A stretch of DNA of 8,406 nt, taken from positions 23,335 through 31,740 of the forward strand of contig DOTC01000203.1 in the NCBI GenBank assembly GCA_003513855.1, given 5' to 3'. Shown here piece after piece: positions 1 to 5,808 of the stretch; position 1 is the first letter of the stretch; each line of letters opens with the position of its first letter. The stretch is from Deltaproteobacteria bacterium (GTDB taxonomy: Bacteria > Desulfobacterota > Deferrimicrobia > Deferrimicrobiales > Deferrimicrobiaceae). Below the pieces are notes generated by a model that did no database searches, had not been told where the DNA came from, and saw only the letters and a list, made by a program, of their open reading frames with translations. The position numbers and the translations under genes were made by a program.

Positions 1-1076
1 ATGGTCCAGTTGAACGTGATCAGCGAGACGTTGAGACGGTTCAGGATCACGCCGGCAAGGGCGTAAAAGGCTCCGATCCGCACCATGCGGGCGCTGTCCC
101 GCTTCACTCCACGGGTCAACACGAACCCGGGGACCAGAACGAACAGGAAGATCTCCACCAGGAACCAGACCCCGTACGGGGTGGCCAGGAGATCCCAGTT
201 GTCGTCGTGCGCCACGCCGATGAGTTTCAGCGCGAAGTAGACGAACATGACGATGCAGGCCCCTTTTCCGAGACCGACGGTCAGCGTGTCGAGACTCCCC
301 AGGAACTCCTGGTCCGCGCTATTTCTCATGAAGCGGGAAAGGACCGTGCTCACGGCGATCACCATGACGAGCCCCGCGTAGATGCTGGATACGAAGAAGA
401 AGACGGGAAGGAACCCGGAATACCAGAGCGGATGGACTTTCCCGGGGGCGAGGAGAAACAGCGCGCCGAGGGCGGACTGGTGCAGCGTCGAGAGAATCAC
501 CCCGGCAACCGTCATCGCGATGGTGATCATGACCGCCCATTTCCGCACCCTCCTCGAATGCAACCACTCCAGGATCGCCGGACTGAATTCGAGAAGCTGG
601 ACAGTAAGGTAGAGCGCAACATGCCACGCTACCAGAAAAAGGACGGATGTCGGTCCGTAGGAAACCGCCATCGGGTAATATATGCGCCAGGGGCGGCCGA
701 TGTCAATCAGCAGGTAGATCACCGCAAACAGGTAGCCCAGGAAGCCGGTCAGGACGCCCAGACGGACCAGGGGGTGGTACTTCTTGAACCCGAAGACGTA
801 AACGGCCGTGGCCATGATGTACCCGGTCGCCGAGAGGGGAACCCCCGAGAAAAGCCCCCACCCCAGCAGGATGCTCCAGGGATATTCATTGGAGGCATGG
901 GTGATGGTGGCAAGCCCGTCGACGAAGCGGAGCACGATCAGGGGAATGCCGACGCAAAGGATCCCCATGGCAACGACGTTGAACGGCGTGATCAGCGTCC
1001 TCACATATTCCGACAGGGGCATCCCCATCAGCAGCTTGTCCATAAACCGTGCCGGGAACGTGTCGGCTTTCGCCAT
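1..1076 (-). CDS. HybB/NrfD-type quinone-interacting membrane subunit (3' end cut by window)
   Basis: Polytopic inner-membrane protein that in this family exchanges electrons between the quinone pool and a periplasmic ferredoxin subunit. 358 codons are visible with no stop before the window edge. Roughly nine hydrophobic segments can be seen, near residues 32-51, 68-95, 106-124, 141-162, 180-198, 221-246, 270-289, 302-322 and 331-348. Phrases typical of the HybB branch are STLHQSALGALFLLAPGK (196-213), HPLWYSG (215-221), SYGPTSVLF (139-147) and ILNRLNVS near the visible end. HybB proteins are usually about 390 residues, so only the tail should be missing. The ATG follows a GGGAGGA ribosome site by about 5 bases and lies 11 bases after the HybA-like stop, implying translation from one mRNA. 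No haem-binding His pattern like that of cytochrome b is obvious, as expected for NrfD-type subunits. The family call is firm; the physiological partner (hydrogenase or cytochrome) is not settled by this window. Confidence 0.93.
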   Translation of the reverse strand, partial: MAKADTFPARFMDKLLMGMPLSEYVRTLITPFNVVAMGILCVGIPLIVLRFVDGLATITHASNEYPWSILLGWGLFSGVPLSATGYIMATAVYVFGFKKYHPLVRLGVLTGFLGYLFAVIYLLIDIGRPWRIYYPMAVSYGPTSVLFLVAWHVALYLTVQLLEFSPAILEWLHSRRVRKWAVMITIAMTVAGVILSTLHQSALGALFLLAPGKVHPLWYSGFLPVFFFVSSIYAGLVMVIAVSTVLSRFMRNSADQEFLGSLDTLTVGLGKGACIVMFVYFALKLIGVAHDDNWDLLATPYGVWFLVEIFLFVLVPGFVLTRGVKRDSARMVRIGAFYALAGVILNRLNVSLITFNWT

Positions 1077-1087
1077 GGATTCCTCCC

Positions 1088-2044
1088 TCATTTGTCATCC
1101 TCCTTATTCCGGGTGGCGGCGTACGCCATGCCGAGAAACGCGGGCCACAATACGAGGACCAGGGGAACGGAGGAGAGGAATCCCTTCGTCTGCTCCACGA
1201 GGGGCTTCTCGGGAAGGTTCGTGGGGAAATCCACCTGCTCAAAGGGTGCCCTCGAGAGGTAAAGCCAGCTTGTTCCCCCGACCTCGTGCTCTCCGTAGAT
1301 GTGATCGACGTACCTGTCCGGACGATTCCGGATCCTCGTCTCCGCGATCTTGATCAGCTCCTTCCTCTTGCCGAACTTGATCGCCTCCACGGGACATGCC
1401 TCCACGCATGCCGGTACTTCCCCCGCTTTCACCCTCTCGTGACACAGGGTGCACTTCACGACGCGGGGCTCCAGCGCGCTTTCGTAATCGTAGGCCGGGG
1501 CGTAGAAAGGGCATGCGACCATGCAGTACCGGCAGCCGAAACAGAGGTCCTTGTTGTAGAGGACAGCCCCCTCGGGGGTCTTGGTATAGGCGCGGACGGG
1601 GCAGGCGGAGGCGCATCCGGGCTCGTTGCAGTGGTTGCACTGGACCTTGCGATACACCGGTGTCCCCGGCTTTTCCGGGTCTTCATACCGGTTGACCACC
1701 GTGTACGCCGAAGCGGTCGGCCGTCTCTTCTCCTCGAAGACGGATTTCTCGTCGAACGGAACGTCCGGCTTCGGAAGTTTGTTCGCCCGGTTGCATGCCG
1801 CCTCGCAGCTGCGGCACCCGACGCACTCGGTGAGATCCGCCAGCACGCCGCAGCGATCGGGCCAGCCGGAAAACTTCTTGTAGGCATGCGCGTCGACGGA
1901 GCCTCCGATCAGGGTCGCGCTGCCGGCCGCCGTCAACGCCTTGAGACAATCTCTCCGGCTGATCCCTTGTTTCTCCTCCCTGCTGCCGCCTCTCCCCTCT
2001 TTGGGGTCCTTGCCGGCAGGGCGCCGTTCTCGGGATTTCACCAT
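1088..2044 (-). CDS. HybA-like Tat-exported ferredoxin with four [4Fe-4S] clusters and a C-terminal membrane anchor
   Basis: Electron-transfer subunit of 318 residues, expected on the periplasmic face and bridging a quinone-site membrane subunit to its redox partner. The twin-arginine signal SRRDCLK (R30, R31) is followed by a hydrophobic stretch ending near AHA (about residue 54). Sixteen cysteines fall in four groups: 74/77/80/84, 136/139/144/148, 168/171/174/178 and 198/201/213/217. This fits four [4Fe-4S] clusters, as in HybA and other DMSO-reductase-type ferredoxins. A single hydrophobic helix near residues 288-311 matches the C-terminal anchor known for HybA. I chose ATG 2044 because GGGAGG lies 7 bases upstream; an in-frame TTG at 2077 would add 11 residues and lacks such a site. 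It sits between the pentaheme cytochrome and the HybB-like gene. HybA-type is preferred over NrfC or DmsB because of the C-terminal anchor and the HybB neighbour. Confidence 0.92.
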   Translation of the reverse strand: MVKSRERRPAGKDPKEGRGGSREEKQGISRRDCLKALTAAGSATLIGGSVDAHAYKKFSGWPDRCGVLADLTECVGCRSCEAACNRANKLPKPDVPFDEKSVFEEKRRPTASAYTVVNRYEDPEKPGTPVYRKVQCNHCNEPGCASACPVRAYTKTPEGAVLYNKDLCFGCRYCMVACPFYAPAYDYESALEPRVVKCTLCHERVKAGEVPACVEACPVEAIKFGKRKELIKIAETRIRNRPDRYVDHIYGEHEVGGTSWLYLSRAPFEQVDFPTNLPEKPLVEQTKGFLSSVPLVLVLWPAFLGMAYAATRNKEDDK

Positions 2045-2098
2045 CGGGGACCTCCCTCTCCCTGTCAACGGGTTCAAACCGCCGTCATTCCCATGCCT

Positions 2099-2599
2099 CT
2101 ACTTCCTGGCGGCCCTTGCGCTCTCCTTTTTCGCGTGGCACATCTCGGTGCATCCCTTCGGGTCCTCTCCGACGCTTCCCACCTCCCGATGGCACCCGAA
2201 GCAGGCGCGATGGTAGGCCGCCGCAAGTCCCGTCCGGGCCGGGTCGGGCCGCGGGGAGGGACCGGCATGGCACTCCCCGCACGCGCGGAACGTCCCGACG
2301 TTCACCGATCTCCGGAACGCGGATGGATCGAGGGAATGGCACTCCCTGCATCCGAGGGCCCGGTCGGTTCCGTGCTGATGGTGGCAGTCGCCGCATCCCG
2401 ACGCCATGTCCACATGCCCGGCATGGTCGAATTCCACCGGCTCGTACCGGTCGGTGAGGCCTCCGAGGGTCACGGTCGTCGGCATCTCCCCCTGGAAGGA
2501 CGGTGCCGGGGCGTTTCCCGGCCCGGCCTCGGCAAGGAGGGACGGGGCAACGCAGGCCCAGACGAGGAAAGCGATCGCCAGGGGAATTGCGTTTCTCAT
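2099..2599 (-). CDS. Small periplasmic multiheme cytochrome c (four CXXCH plus one CX3CH)
   Basis: Exported c-type cytochrome of 166 residues, class III/c7-like in style. An N-terminal signal peptide (residues 1 to about 25, MRNAIPLAIAFLVWACVAPS then LLAEA) directs it to the periplasm. Canonical haem sites are CGDCH (69-73), CRECH (84-88), CGECH (108-112) and CFGCH (133-137). A fifth site, CTEMCH (150-155), has three rather than two intervening residues. There are exactly ten histidines: five in these motifs and five others (59, 62, 74, 76, 130). That is the number needed for five bis-histidine haems if CTEMCH binds one. The FDHAGHV stretch is typical of distal ligands in c3/c7 proteins. ATG 2599 begins the signal peptide and has purine-rich AAAGGGGAAAAGG just upstream; a longer in-frame reading from 2749 lies inside the preceding gene and is rejected. 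It probably donates to or accepts from the HybA/HybB pair encoded next. Confidence 0.92.
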   Translation of the reverse strand: MRNAIPLAIAFLVWACVAPSLLAEAGPGNAPAPSFQGEMPTTVTLGGLTDRYEPVEFDHAGHVDMASGCGDCHHQHGTDRALGCRECHSLDPSAFRRSVNVGTFRACGECHAGPSPRPDPARTGLAAAYHRACFGCHREVGSVGEDPKGCTEMCHAKKESARAARK

Positions 2600-2640
2600 T
2601 TCCTTTTCCCCTTTCCGGGAATGGTTCGATCCGCACTCCC

Positions 2641-3093
2641 TCACCGGTTCTCCTCCTCCCCTTCCTTCCCTTTCGCTTCCTCCGTCTCCTTCCCCTTCTC
2701 CCTTTTCCTGCCTTTCTTCCCGCCCAGGTATGCCTCCATGGGCCTCCAACCGAAGAAGGCAGTCCTTCCGGCCACCCCCAGAACCTTCTCGAATCCCTCC
2801 ACCGCCGTGCGAAGAAGTTCCAGACCCAGTGCGTAGGCGAAGACAAAGGGGAGCATGAGCACGTAGAGAAGGCCGATGAACGGGGCGGACAGCATCCGCT
2901 TGACGGTCTGGAAGGTGCTCCCGTACCCGGTGTTCCTTATATGGTCGAGGTCGTCCCGCGTGGACCGAACCAGAGTCTGAAAAGGCTTCGGCTTCAAAAT
3001 CTCCAGGAAAAGGACAAACCCCACGATCGTAAGCACGGAGATGATGTACTCGATCCCTTTCACATGCGTAATGAAGTCGACGTACGTATGCAT
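2641..3093 (-). CDS. Small membrane protein with C-terminal FGWRPMEAYL motif (third of three)
   Basis: Unrecognised 150-residue protein. A hydrophobic segment at about 14-31 and a second at about 71-92 suggest two membrane helices, separated by a charged loop containing RSTRDDLDH. After the second helix comes FGWRPMEAYLGGKK (114-127), which closely matches the C-terminal motif of the two preceding small proteins. The last 25 residues are a low-complexity Lys/Glu tail. The N-terminal half has no visible similarity to the other two, so this is a different scaffold carrying the same motif. ATG 3093 follows GGGAGG by about 7 bases. It begins 18 bases after the upstream paralogue and ends 41 bases before the cytochrome start, so it is probably co-transcribed with both. 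A role as accessory or anchoring subunit of the cytochrome/HybA/HybB complex is inferred from position only. Confidence 0.82.
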   Translation of the reverse strand: MHTYVDFITHVKGIEYIISVLTIVGFVLFLEILKPKPFQTLVRSTRDDLDHIRNTGYGSTFQTVKRMLSAPFIGLLYVLMLPFVFAYALGLELLRTAVEGFEKVLGVAGRTAFFGWRPMEAYLGGKKGRKREKGKETEEAKGKEGEEENR

Positions 3094-3111
3094 GTCCCGG
3101 CCTCCCTTCGA

Positions 3112-3465
3112 TTACTCGGTCGTTTGATCACCGGTTTCCTTCTTCTTGTTCTTCCCTGACAGGTACGCCTCCGTGGGTCTCCAGCCGAAGGAGACGCTTC
3201 TCCTGGTCTGACTCAGGATCCCACCGAACATTCTCTTCCCGAGCAGGTACGTCGCCATCGTGATCATGATCACCGGAAGGAAGATCACGTAGACGCCGCC
3301 GAGGACCAGCGCGAGGAAGGGGATGAACACGAAGGGGATCCGGTAGTACCGCGCGTGCGGGCCTCCCGGAAGGATGCCCTCTTGTTTCATCTCCACCAAT
3401 CCCCCGTATCGCAGATTCCAGTAAGTCCCTCTGACAGCCGACTCTCCCCCTTCGTATCTCCTCAT
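3112..3465 (-). CDS. Small membrane protein with C-terminal FGWRPTEAYL motif (second of three; tandem paralogue)
   Basis: Unrecognised 117-residue protein. It aligns without gaps to the 114-residue protein encoded just upstream, at about 53% identity over 106 positions by hand count. Shared blocks are MRR at the start, YWN (15-17), ILPG (31-34), YYRIPFV (40-46), LGGxYV (55-60) and FGWRPTEAYL (93-102). One hydrophobic stretch, about residues 43-76, is long enough for one long helix or a tight hairpin. The tail is rich in Lys, then polar. ATG 3465 has a G-rich AAGGGGG ribosome site about 8 bases upstream, and the matching MRR start in the paralogue supports it. A likely promoter lies 54-90 bases upstream. 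It probably leads the run of genes ending in the HybB-like subunit. Function unknown; a membrane accessory subunit is the best guess. Confidence 0.85.
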   Translation of the reverse strand: MRRYEGGESAVRGTYWNLRYGGLVEMKQEGILPGGPHARYYRIPFVFIPFLALVLGGVYVIFLPVIMITMATYLLGKRMFGGILSQTRRSVSFGWRPTEAYLSGKNKKKETGDQTTE

Positions 3466-3525
3466 TTTTCCGTACCCCCTTTCCCGTTCATCGTTTCCCG
3501 GGGTTGACTCCTTCCTTGCTCCTCC

Positions 3526-3554
3526 ACTTTAGGAAGCACCCCCCCGGAGGACAA
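3526..3554 (-). promoter_or_regulatory. Predicted sigma70-type promoter for the second FGWRP gene
   Basis: On the minus strand TTGTCC (3549-3554), a 17-base spacer and TAAAGT (3526-3531) form a plausible -35/-10 pair. The expected start is about 54 bases before ATG 3465. On its own the match is modest (4 of 6 at -10). It is strengthened because the paralogous gene has TTGTTC-N17-TATAGT at almost the same distance. Confidence 0.5.
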
Positions 3555-3592
3555 TTGGGAGAAATCCCTATTCCCCCGGGATTTATTCCCTA
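3549..3592. repeat. Copy 2 of a 44-base upstream direct repeat
   Basis: This block matches 4044-4087 at about 32 of 44 positions without gaps. The conserved cores on the plus strand are ACAATTGG, CCCTATT and CCGGGA. It starts at the predicted -35 hexamer and extends upstream of it, ending 127 bases before the gene start. It could be a shared activator site or simply the residue of the gene duplication. Confidence 0.6.
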
Positions 3593-3617
3593 CGCCGTCC
3601 GGTTTCCTCACCTACCC

Positions 3618-3962
3618 TCACGCTCCTTCCCCCTTTCCCTGCCCTTTCTTTCCGGCCAGATACGCCTCGGTGGGCCTCCAGCCGAAGAAGACGCTCCTCC
3701 TCGCGTGGAACAGGACGTGTCCGAATATTCTTCGCCCCAGCATGGAAATCGCCGTGGCGATGGACACCACGGGAAGAAAGAACACGTAGATCCCGCCGAG
3801 GATCGCACCCAGCGGAAGGACGAGGACGAAGGGGATCCGGTAGTAGACGAGATTCCGGTCCCCCGGGAGGATCGCCTCGTTGTTCACGCCGACCACGCGC
3901 AGGTCCCATGCGTTCCAGTACATGCCCGGGTCCACCTTGTGTCCCCCGTTGAATCTCCTCAT
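3618..3962 (-). CDS. Small membrane protein with C-terminal FGWRPTEAYL motif (first of three; tandem paralogue)
   Basis: Unrecognised 114-residue protein, the upstream member of a tandem pair. Its N-terminal third is soluble and holds YWNAWD (15-20) and ILPGDRN (31-37), followed by YYRIPFV and a hydrophobic stretch at about 43-76. FGWRPTEAYLAGKK (93-106) and a short glycine/lysine tail complete it. No cysteines, haem motifs or known catalytic motifs are present. ATG 3962 is strongly supported by AAGGAGGTG about 6 bases upstream; an in-frame reading from 4049 would run through the predicted promoter and is rejected. It is separated by 152 bases from the next paralogue, which has its own predicted promoter. 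The duplication therefore seems to have copied both gene and control region. The low-complexity end is probably cytoplasmic because of its positive charge (inference). Confidence 0.85.
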   Translation of the reverse strand: MRRFNGGHKVDPGMYWNAWDLRVVGVNNEAILPGDRNLVYYRIPFVLVLPLGAILGGIYVFFLPVVSIATAISMLGRRIFGHVLFHARRSVFFGWRPTEAYLAGKKGQGKGEGA

Positions 3963-4020
3963 GGTTTTCACCTCCTTCCCGGTTCGGGTTTGCGACGCCT
4001 TATCCCGGCATCGTGGTATC

Positions 4021-4049
4021 ACTATAAGTGTCTGGAAATGAATGAACAA
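4021..4049 (-). promoter_or_regulatory. Predicted sigma70-type promoter for the first FGWRP gene
   Basis: On the minus strand TTGTTC (4044-4049), a 17-base spacer and TATAGT (4021-4026) form a -35/-10 pair. The -10 matches consensus at 5 of 6 positions. The expected start is about 52 bases before ATG 3962. It lies in the 188-base gap after the unrecognised membrane-anchored gene, where a new transcription unit is expected. Confidence 0.55.
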
Positions 4050-4087
4050 TTGGAGGAATGCCCTATTTTTCCGGGAATTCGTACCTA
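4044..4087. repeat. Copy 1 of a 44-base upstream direct repeat
   Basis: Partner of the block at 3549-3592. The distance from the near edge to the downstream ATG is 82 bases here and 84 bases in the other copy. The cores ACAATTGG, CCCTATT and CCGGGA are kept while the bases between them vary, which suggests selection on a regulatory site rather than mere recency of duplication. Confidence 0.6.
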
Positions 4088-4124
4088 TAGAAAGAGGGAA
4101 ATCGGACTAGATTGCAGGGAAATT

Positions 4125-4139
4125 TCCCCGGAACGGGGA
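4125..4139 (-). terminator. Weak hairpin after the unrecognised membrane-anchored gene
   Basis: TCCCCG and CGGGGA pair around a three-base loop, 12 bases downstream of the stop at 4151. The following minus-strand sequence has only a short AAATTT instead of a clear T-run. Overlapping alternatives, such as the palindrome GGGAAATTTCCC (4117-4128), make the assignment uncertain. Confidence 0.3.
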
Positions 4140-4150
4140 GAGGAATTCCC

Positions 4151-4678
4151 CTACCGGAGCATGCTCTCGGCGATCTTGATCAACTCGAAGGGGGTCGATC
4201 TCGCCAGGACGTGAATCGTGTACTCCCCTTCCTTCCATGTGATCCCGGAGCAGCGTTCGTTCCTTTGGCACATACCGACCCGAAGGAGGGCATTTCTTCC
4301 CTTCACGGGATACGAAACGCTTTCGATCACATCGATAATCTTGATCTTTTCTTCCGGAAGGAACTCTTCGGATGTCGACTGGGATATCAGGAGCATGATG
4401 TCCTTGCCGGCCGTCTTTTCGAATTCCATCACCACGGCCGGAAAAGGTTTCCCCTGGGCAAGAATCCGGGAAGGGGGCCAGCTCAGATTCTGCGGAAAAT
4501 ACGACGGGACAAGGATGGTCTCGATCGGCAACGCCCCCTTGACCTCCTCCACATCCTGGTATTCCCTCATGCTGTCGACCTGGACCATCAGCGGGAGCCA
4601 GTTGAAGAATCGCAACCCGAGCACCAGGATTCCGACGCCCGCCGAAAACGCGAAAACCCCCAGAAGTTTCTCCCTCAT
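4151..4678 (-). CDS. Unrecognised membrane-anchored protein paired with the M56 peptidase
   Basis: Protein of 175 residues with a hydrophobic N-terminal segment (about 5-31) that should act as an uncleaved anchor or signal. It is followed by a soluble domain of about 140 residues. Features include LPIETILVPSYFPQNL (50-65), two cysteines (137 and 143) that could form a disulfide outside the cytoplasm, and ITWKEGEYTIHVLAR with a final amphipathic FELIKIAESML (146-174). That closing pattern resembles DUF4367-like extracytoplasmic domains seen in anti-sigma and lipoprotein-like proteins, but I do not claim membership. ATG 4678 has GCGGGGA about 7 bases upstream and lies 14 bases after the peptidase stop. 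A longer in-frame start at 4753 would overlap the peptidase gene and has no advantage. It could be a sensor, substrate or partner of the peptidase (inference from adjacency). Confidence 0.8.
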   Translation of the reverse strand: MREKLLGVFAFSAGVGILVLGLRFFNWLPLMVQVDSMREYQDVEEVKGALPIETILVPSYFPQNLSWPPSRILAQGKPFPAVVMEFEKTAGKDIMLLISQSTSEEFLPEEKIKIIDVIESVSYPVKGRNALLRVGMCQRNERCSGITWKEGEYTIHVLARSTPFELIKIAESMLR

Positions 4679-4692
4679 GAATGTTCCCCGCT

Positions 4693-5685
4693 TCAGACGA
4701 TGAAGTAGTTCATGACAAAGACCACCACAACCGTAAGAACGATGGCGAACCAACCCTTGTCCCCGGTATTGGCGGGTCCCTTTTCCAGCCTCGTGATCCT
4801 GCCCAAAATATTGAGCCGGTGGCTGTACGTCTCGAGATCTTCCATTTCATTCATGATGTTTTTCGGTCTTCCCGGCTTCTCCTCTTCCTCGGTGACATAC
4901 AGCTTTCGCAGGGCATCCGCCAGGGCAAGGGGATTCCGGGTCAGGGAAACGGCGAAATCGTCGCAAATTTTCTCGTCCTCCTGGACGATTCGCCGGAATT
5001 CCATGAGAACGACCGGGTTGTAAAACATGAGGATCCGCAACAGAAACAGGATCACGAGAAAAGGCCGCCTGCTCCGAATGACGTGGGCGAACTCGTGTGC
5101 GACGGCAGCTCGCACCTGTTCCCTGTCGAGAACCCCCAGAAGACCGGAAGACAGGTAGATCGATCCCTTTCTCCCCGTGGTGGAGAAAAGGACCACGTCG
5201 TCATCCTCCAGGACGAAGATGTCGGCCTTCTCCACCGGCAGATCCTTGAGTGCCTGGGCGATCCCCGGGTGCTCCTCCGCCCTCTCTCCGGAAATCTCGG
5301 AGCCTCTCGACGCATAGGTGTGCCTGAGGATCGGGACCAGCTCCTGGAAGAAAAAGATCACGGCGGTGAGAAAGAAGACCAGGAAAAATCCGTATCGGAC
5401 CGGAACGACGCCCCAGAGCTCCATATCCAGCCATCTGCTGCTGTCGAGCAGCGCGTTGAGCCGAAAGGAGATCGAACTTCTCTGGGGGTTGATGATCTGA
5501 TAGACCGGGAAGGAGAAAATCGGAAAGATGATGATCACCAGGAGAAACCTCTGGCGAACCGCGGGATTTCTGATGCCCCAGGCCTTGATGGCGATTTCTA
5601 CGATGAAGGCGGCGATGACGGAGTGAGAAAACGACTGGACGATGTAGGATCCGGGATAGGAATTGAGGAGGGCTGAAAACTCCAT
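4693..5685 (-). CDS. Membrane M56/M48-like zinc metallopeptidase
   Basis: Integral membrane protease of 330 residues. The zinc-peptidase motif HEFAH (197-201) supplies two histidine ligands and the catalytic glutamate. EKICDD (238-243) matches the downstream glutamate-plus-CD pattern of BlaR1-type M56 peptidases, with E238 the likely third ligand. Hydrophobic segments lie at about 20-36, 46-63, 97-115, 208-227 and 311-329, so the active site is flanked by helices. There is no C-terminal penicillin-sensor domain and no BlaI-type repressor gene nearby, so beta-lactam signalling is not implied. ATG 5685 is preferred because a promoter lies just upstream; an in-frame TTG at 5787 lies inside a hairpin and would add a non-hydrophobic, Gln/Asn-rich leader. 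The ribosome site (GCGAGG, very close to ATG) is poor. The gene is visibly richer in A/T than its neighbours. Confidence 0.86.
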   Translation of the reverse strand: MEFSALLNSYPGSYIVQSFSHSVIAAFIVEIAIKAWGIRNPAVRQRFLLVIIIFPIFSFPVYQIINPQRSSISFRLNALLDSSRWLDMELWGVVPVRYGFFLVFFLTAVIFFFQELVPILRHTYASRGSEISGERAEEHPGIAQALKDLPVEKADIFVLEDDDVVLFSTTGRKGSIYLSSGLLGVLDREQVRAAVAHEFAHVIRSRRPFLVILFLLRILMFYNPVVLMEFRRIVQEDEKICDDFAVSLTRNPLALADALRKLYVTEEEEKPGRPKNIMNEMEDLETYSHRLNILGRITRLEKGPANTGDKGWFAIVLTVVVVFVMNYFIV

Positions 5686-5724
5686 ATCCTCGCTGTGCCA
5701 GAAATAGTGGGTTCCGACCAGCTG

Positions 5725-5754
5725 ATTATGACACCCGGGTTGCGAAAATTGCAA
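5725..5754 (-). promoter_or_regulatory. Predicted promoter for the peptidase gene pair
   Basis: Minus-strand TTGCAA (5749-5754), an 18-base spacer and CATAAT (5725-5730) form a sigma70-like pair. TGT precedes the -10, giving an extended -10 element. It lies about 40 bases before ATG 5685 and just beyond the hairpin that ends the previous gene, so the order terminator, promoter, start codon is consistent. Confidence 0.55.
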
Positions 5755-5759
5755 ATTCA

Positions 5760-5797
5760 CCGGGTTGGTTGATTGCCATTGTGGCAAACCGACCCGG
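5760..5797 (-). terminator. Long hairpin downstream of the oxidase-like gene
   Basis: A 38-base inverted repeat starts 11 bases after the stop at 5809. CCGGGTTGGTT pairs with AACCGACCCGG (one G-T wobble), enclosing TGCCA/TGGCA with a three-base loop and a three-base bulge on one side. Downstream on the minus strand there are only interrupted T-runs (ATTTGC, ATTTTCG), so it may be a partial rho-independent terminator or an mRNA 3' stabiliser. Confidence 0.55.
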
Positions 5798-5808
5798 GCG
5801 GGCCACGA

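Noticed and set aside
207..1262. 351-residue plus-strand reading frame
   Set aside because: It is antisense to the HybB-like gene and has a highly charged low-complexity product without a domain.
1049..2836. 595-residue plus-strand reading frame
   Set aside because: It lies antisense to the HybA-like, cytochrome and small-protein genes, which have clear motifs; its product is Arg/Pro-rich with no recognisable domain, as expected of GC-rich shadow frames.
3963..4049. 29-residue extension of the first FGWRP protein
   Set aside because: It would overlap the predicted promoter; the strong AAGGAGGTG site and the MRR start shared with the paralogue fix ATG 3962.
5686..5787. 34-residue N-terminal extension of the peptidase from TTG 5787
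   Set aside because: The start would lie inside the hairpin at 5760-5797 and upstream of the predicted promoter; the extra residues have no signal or helix.
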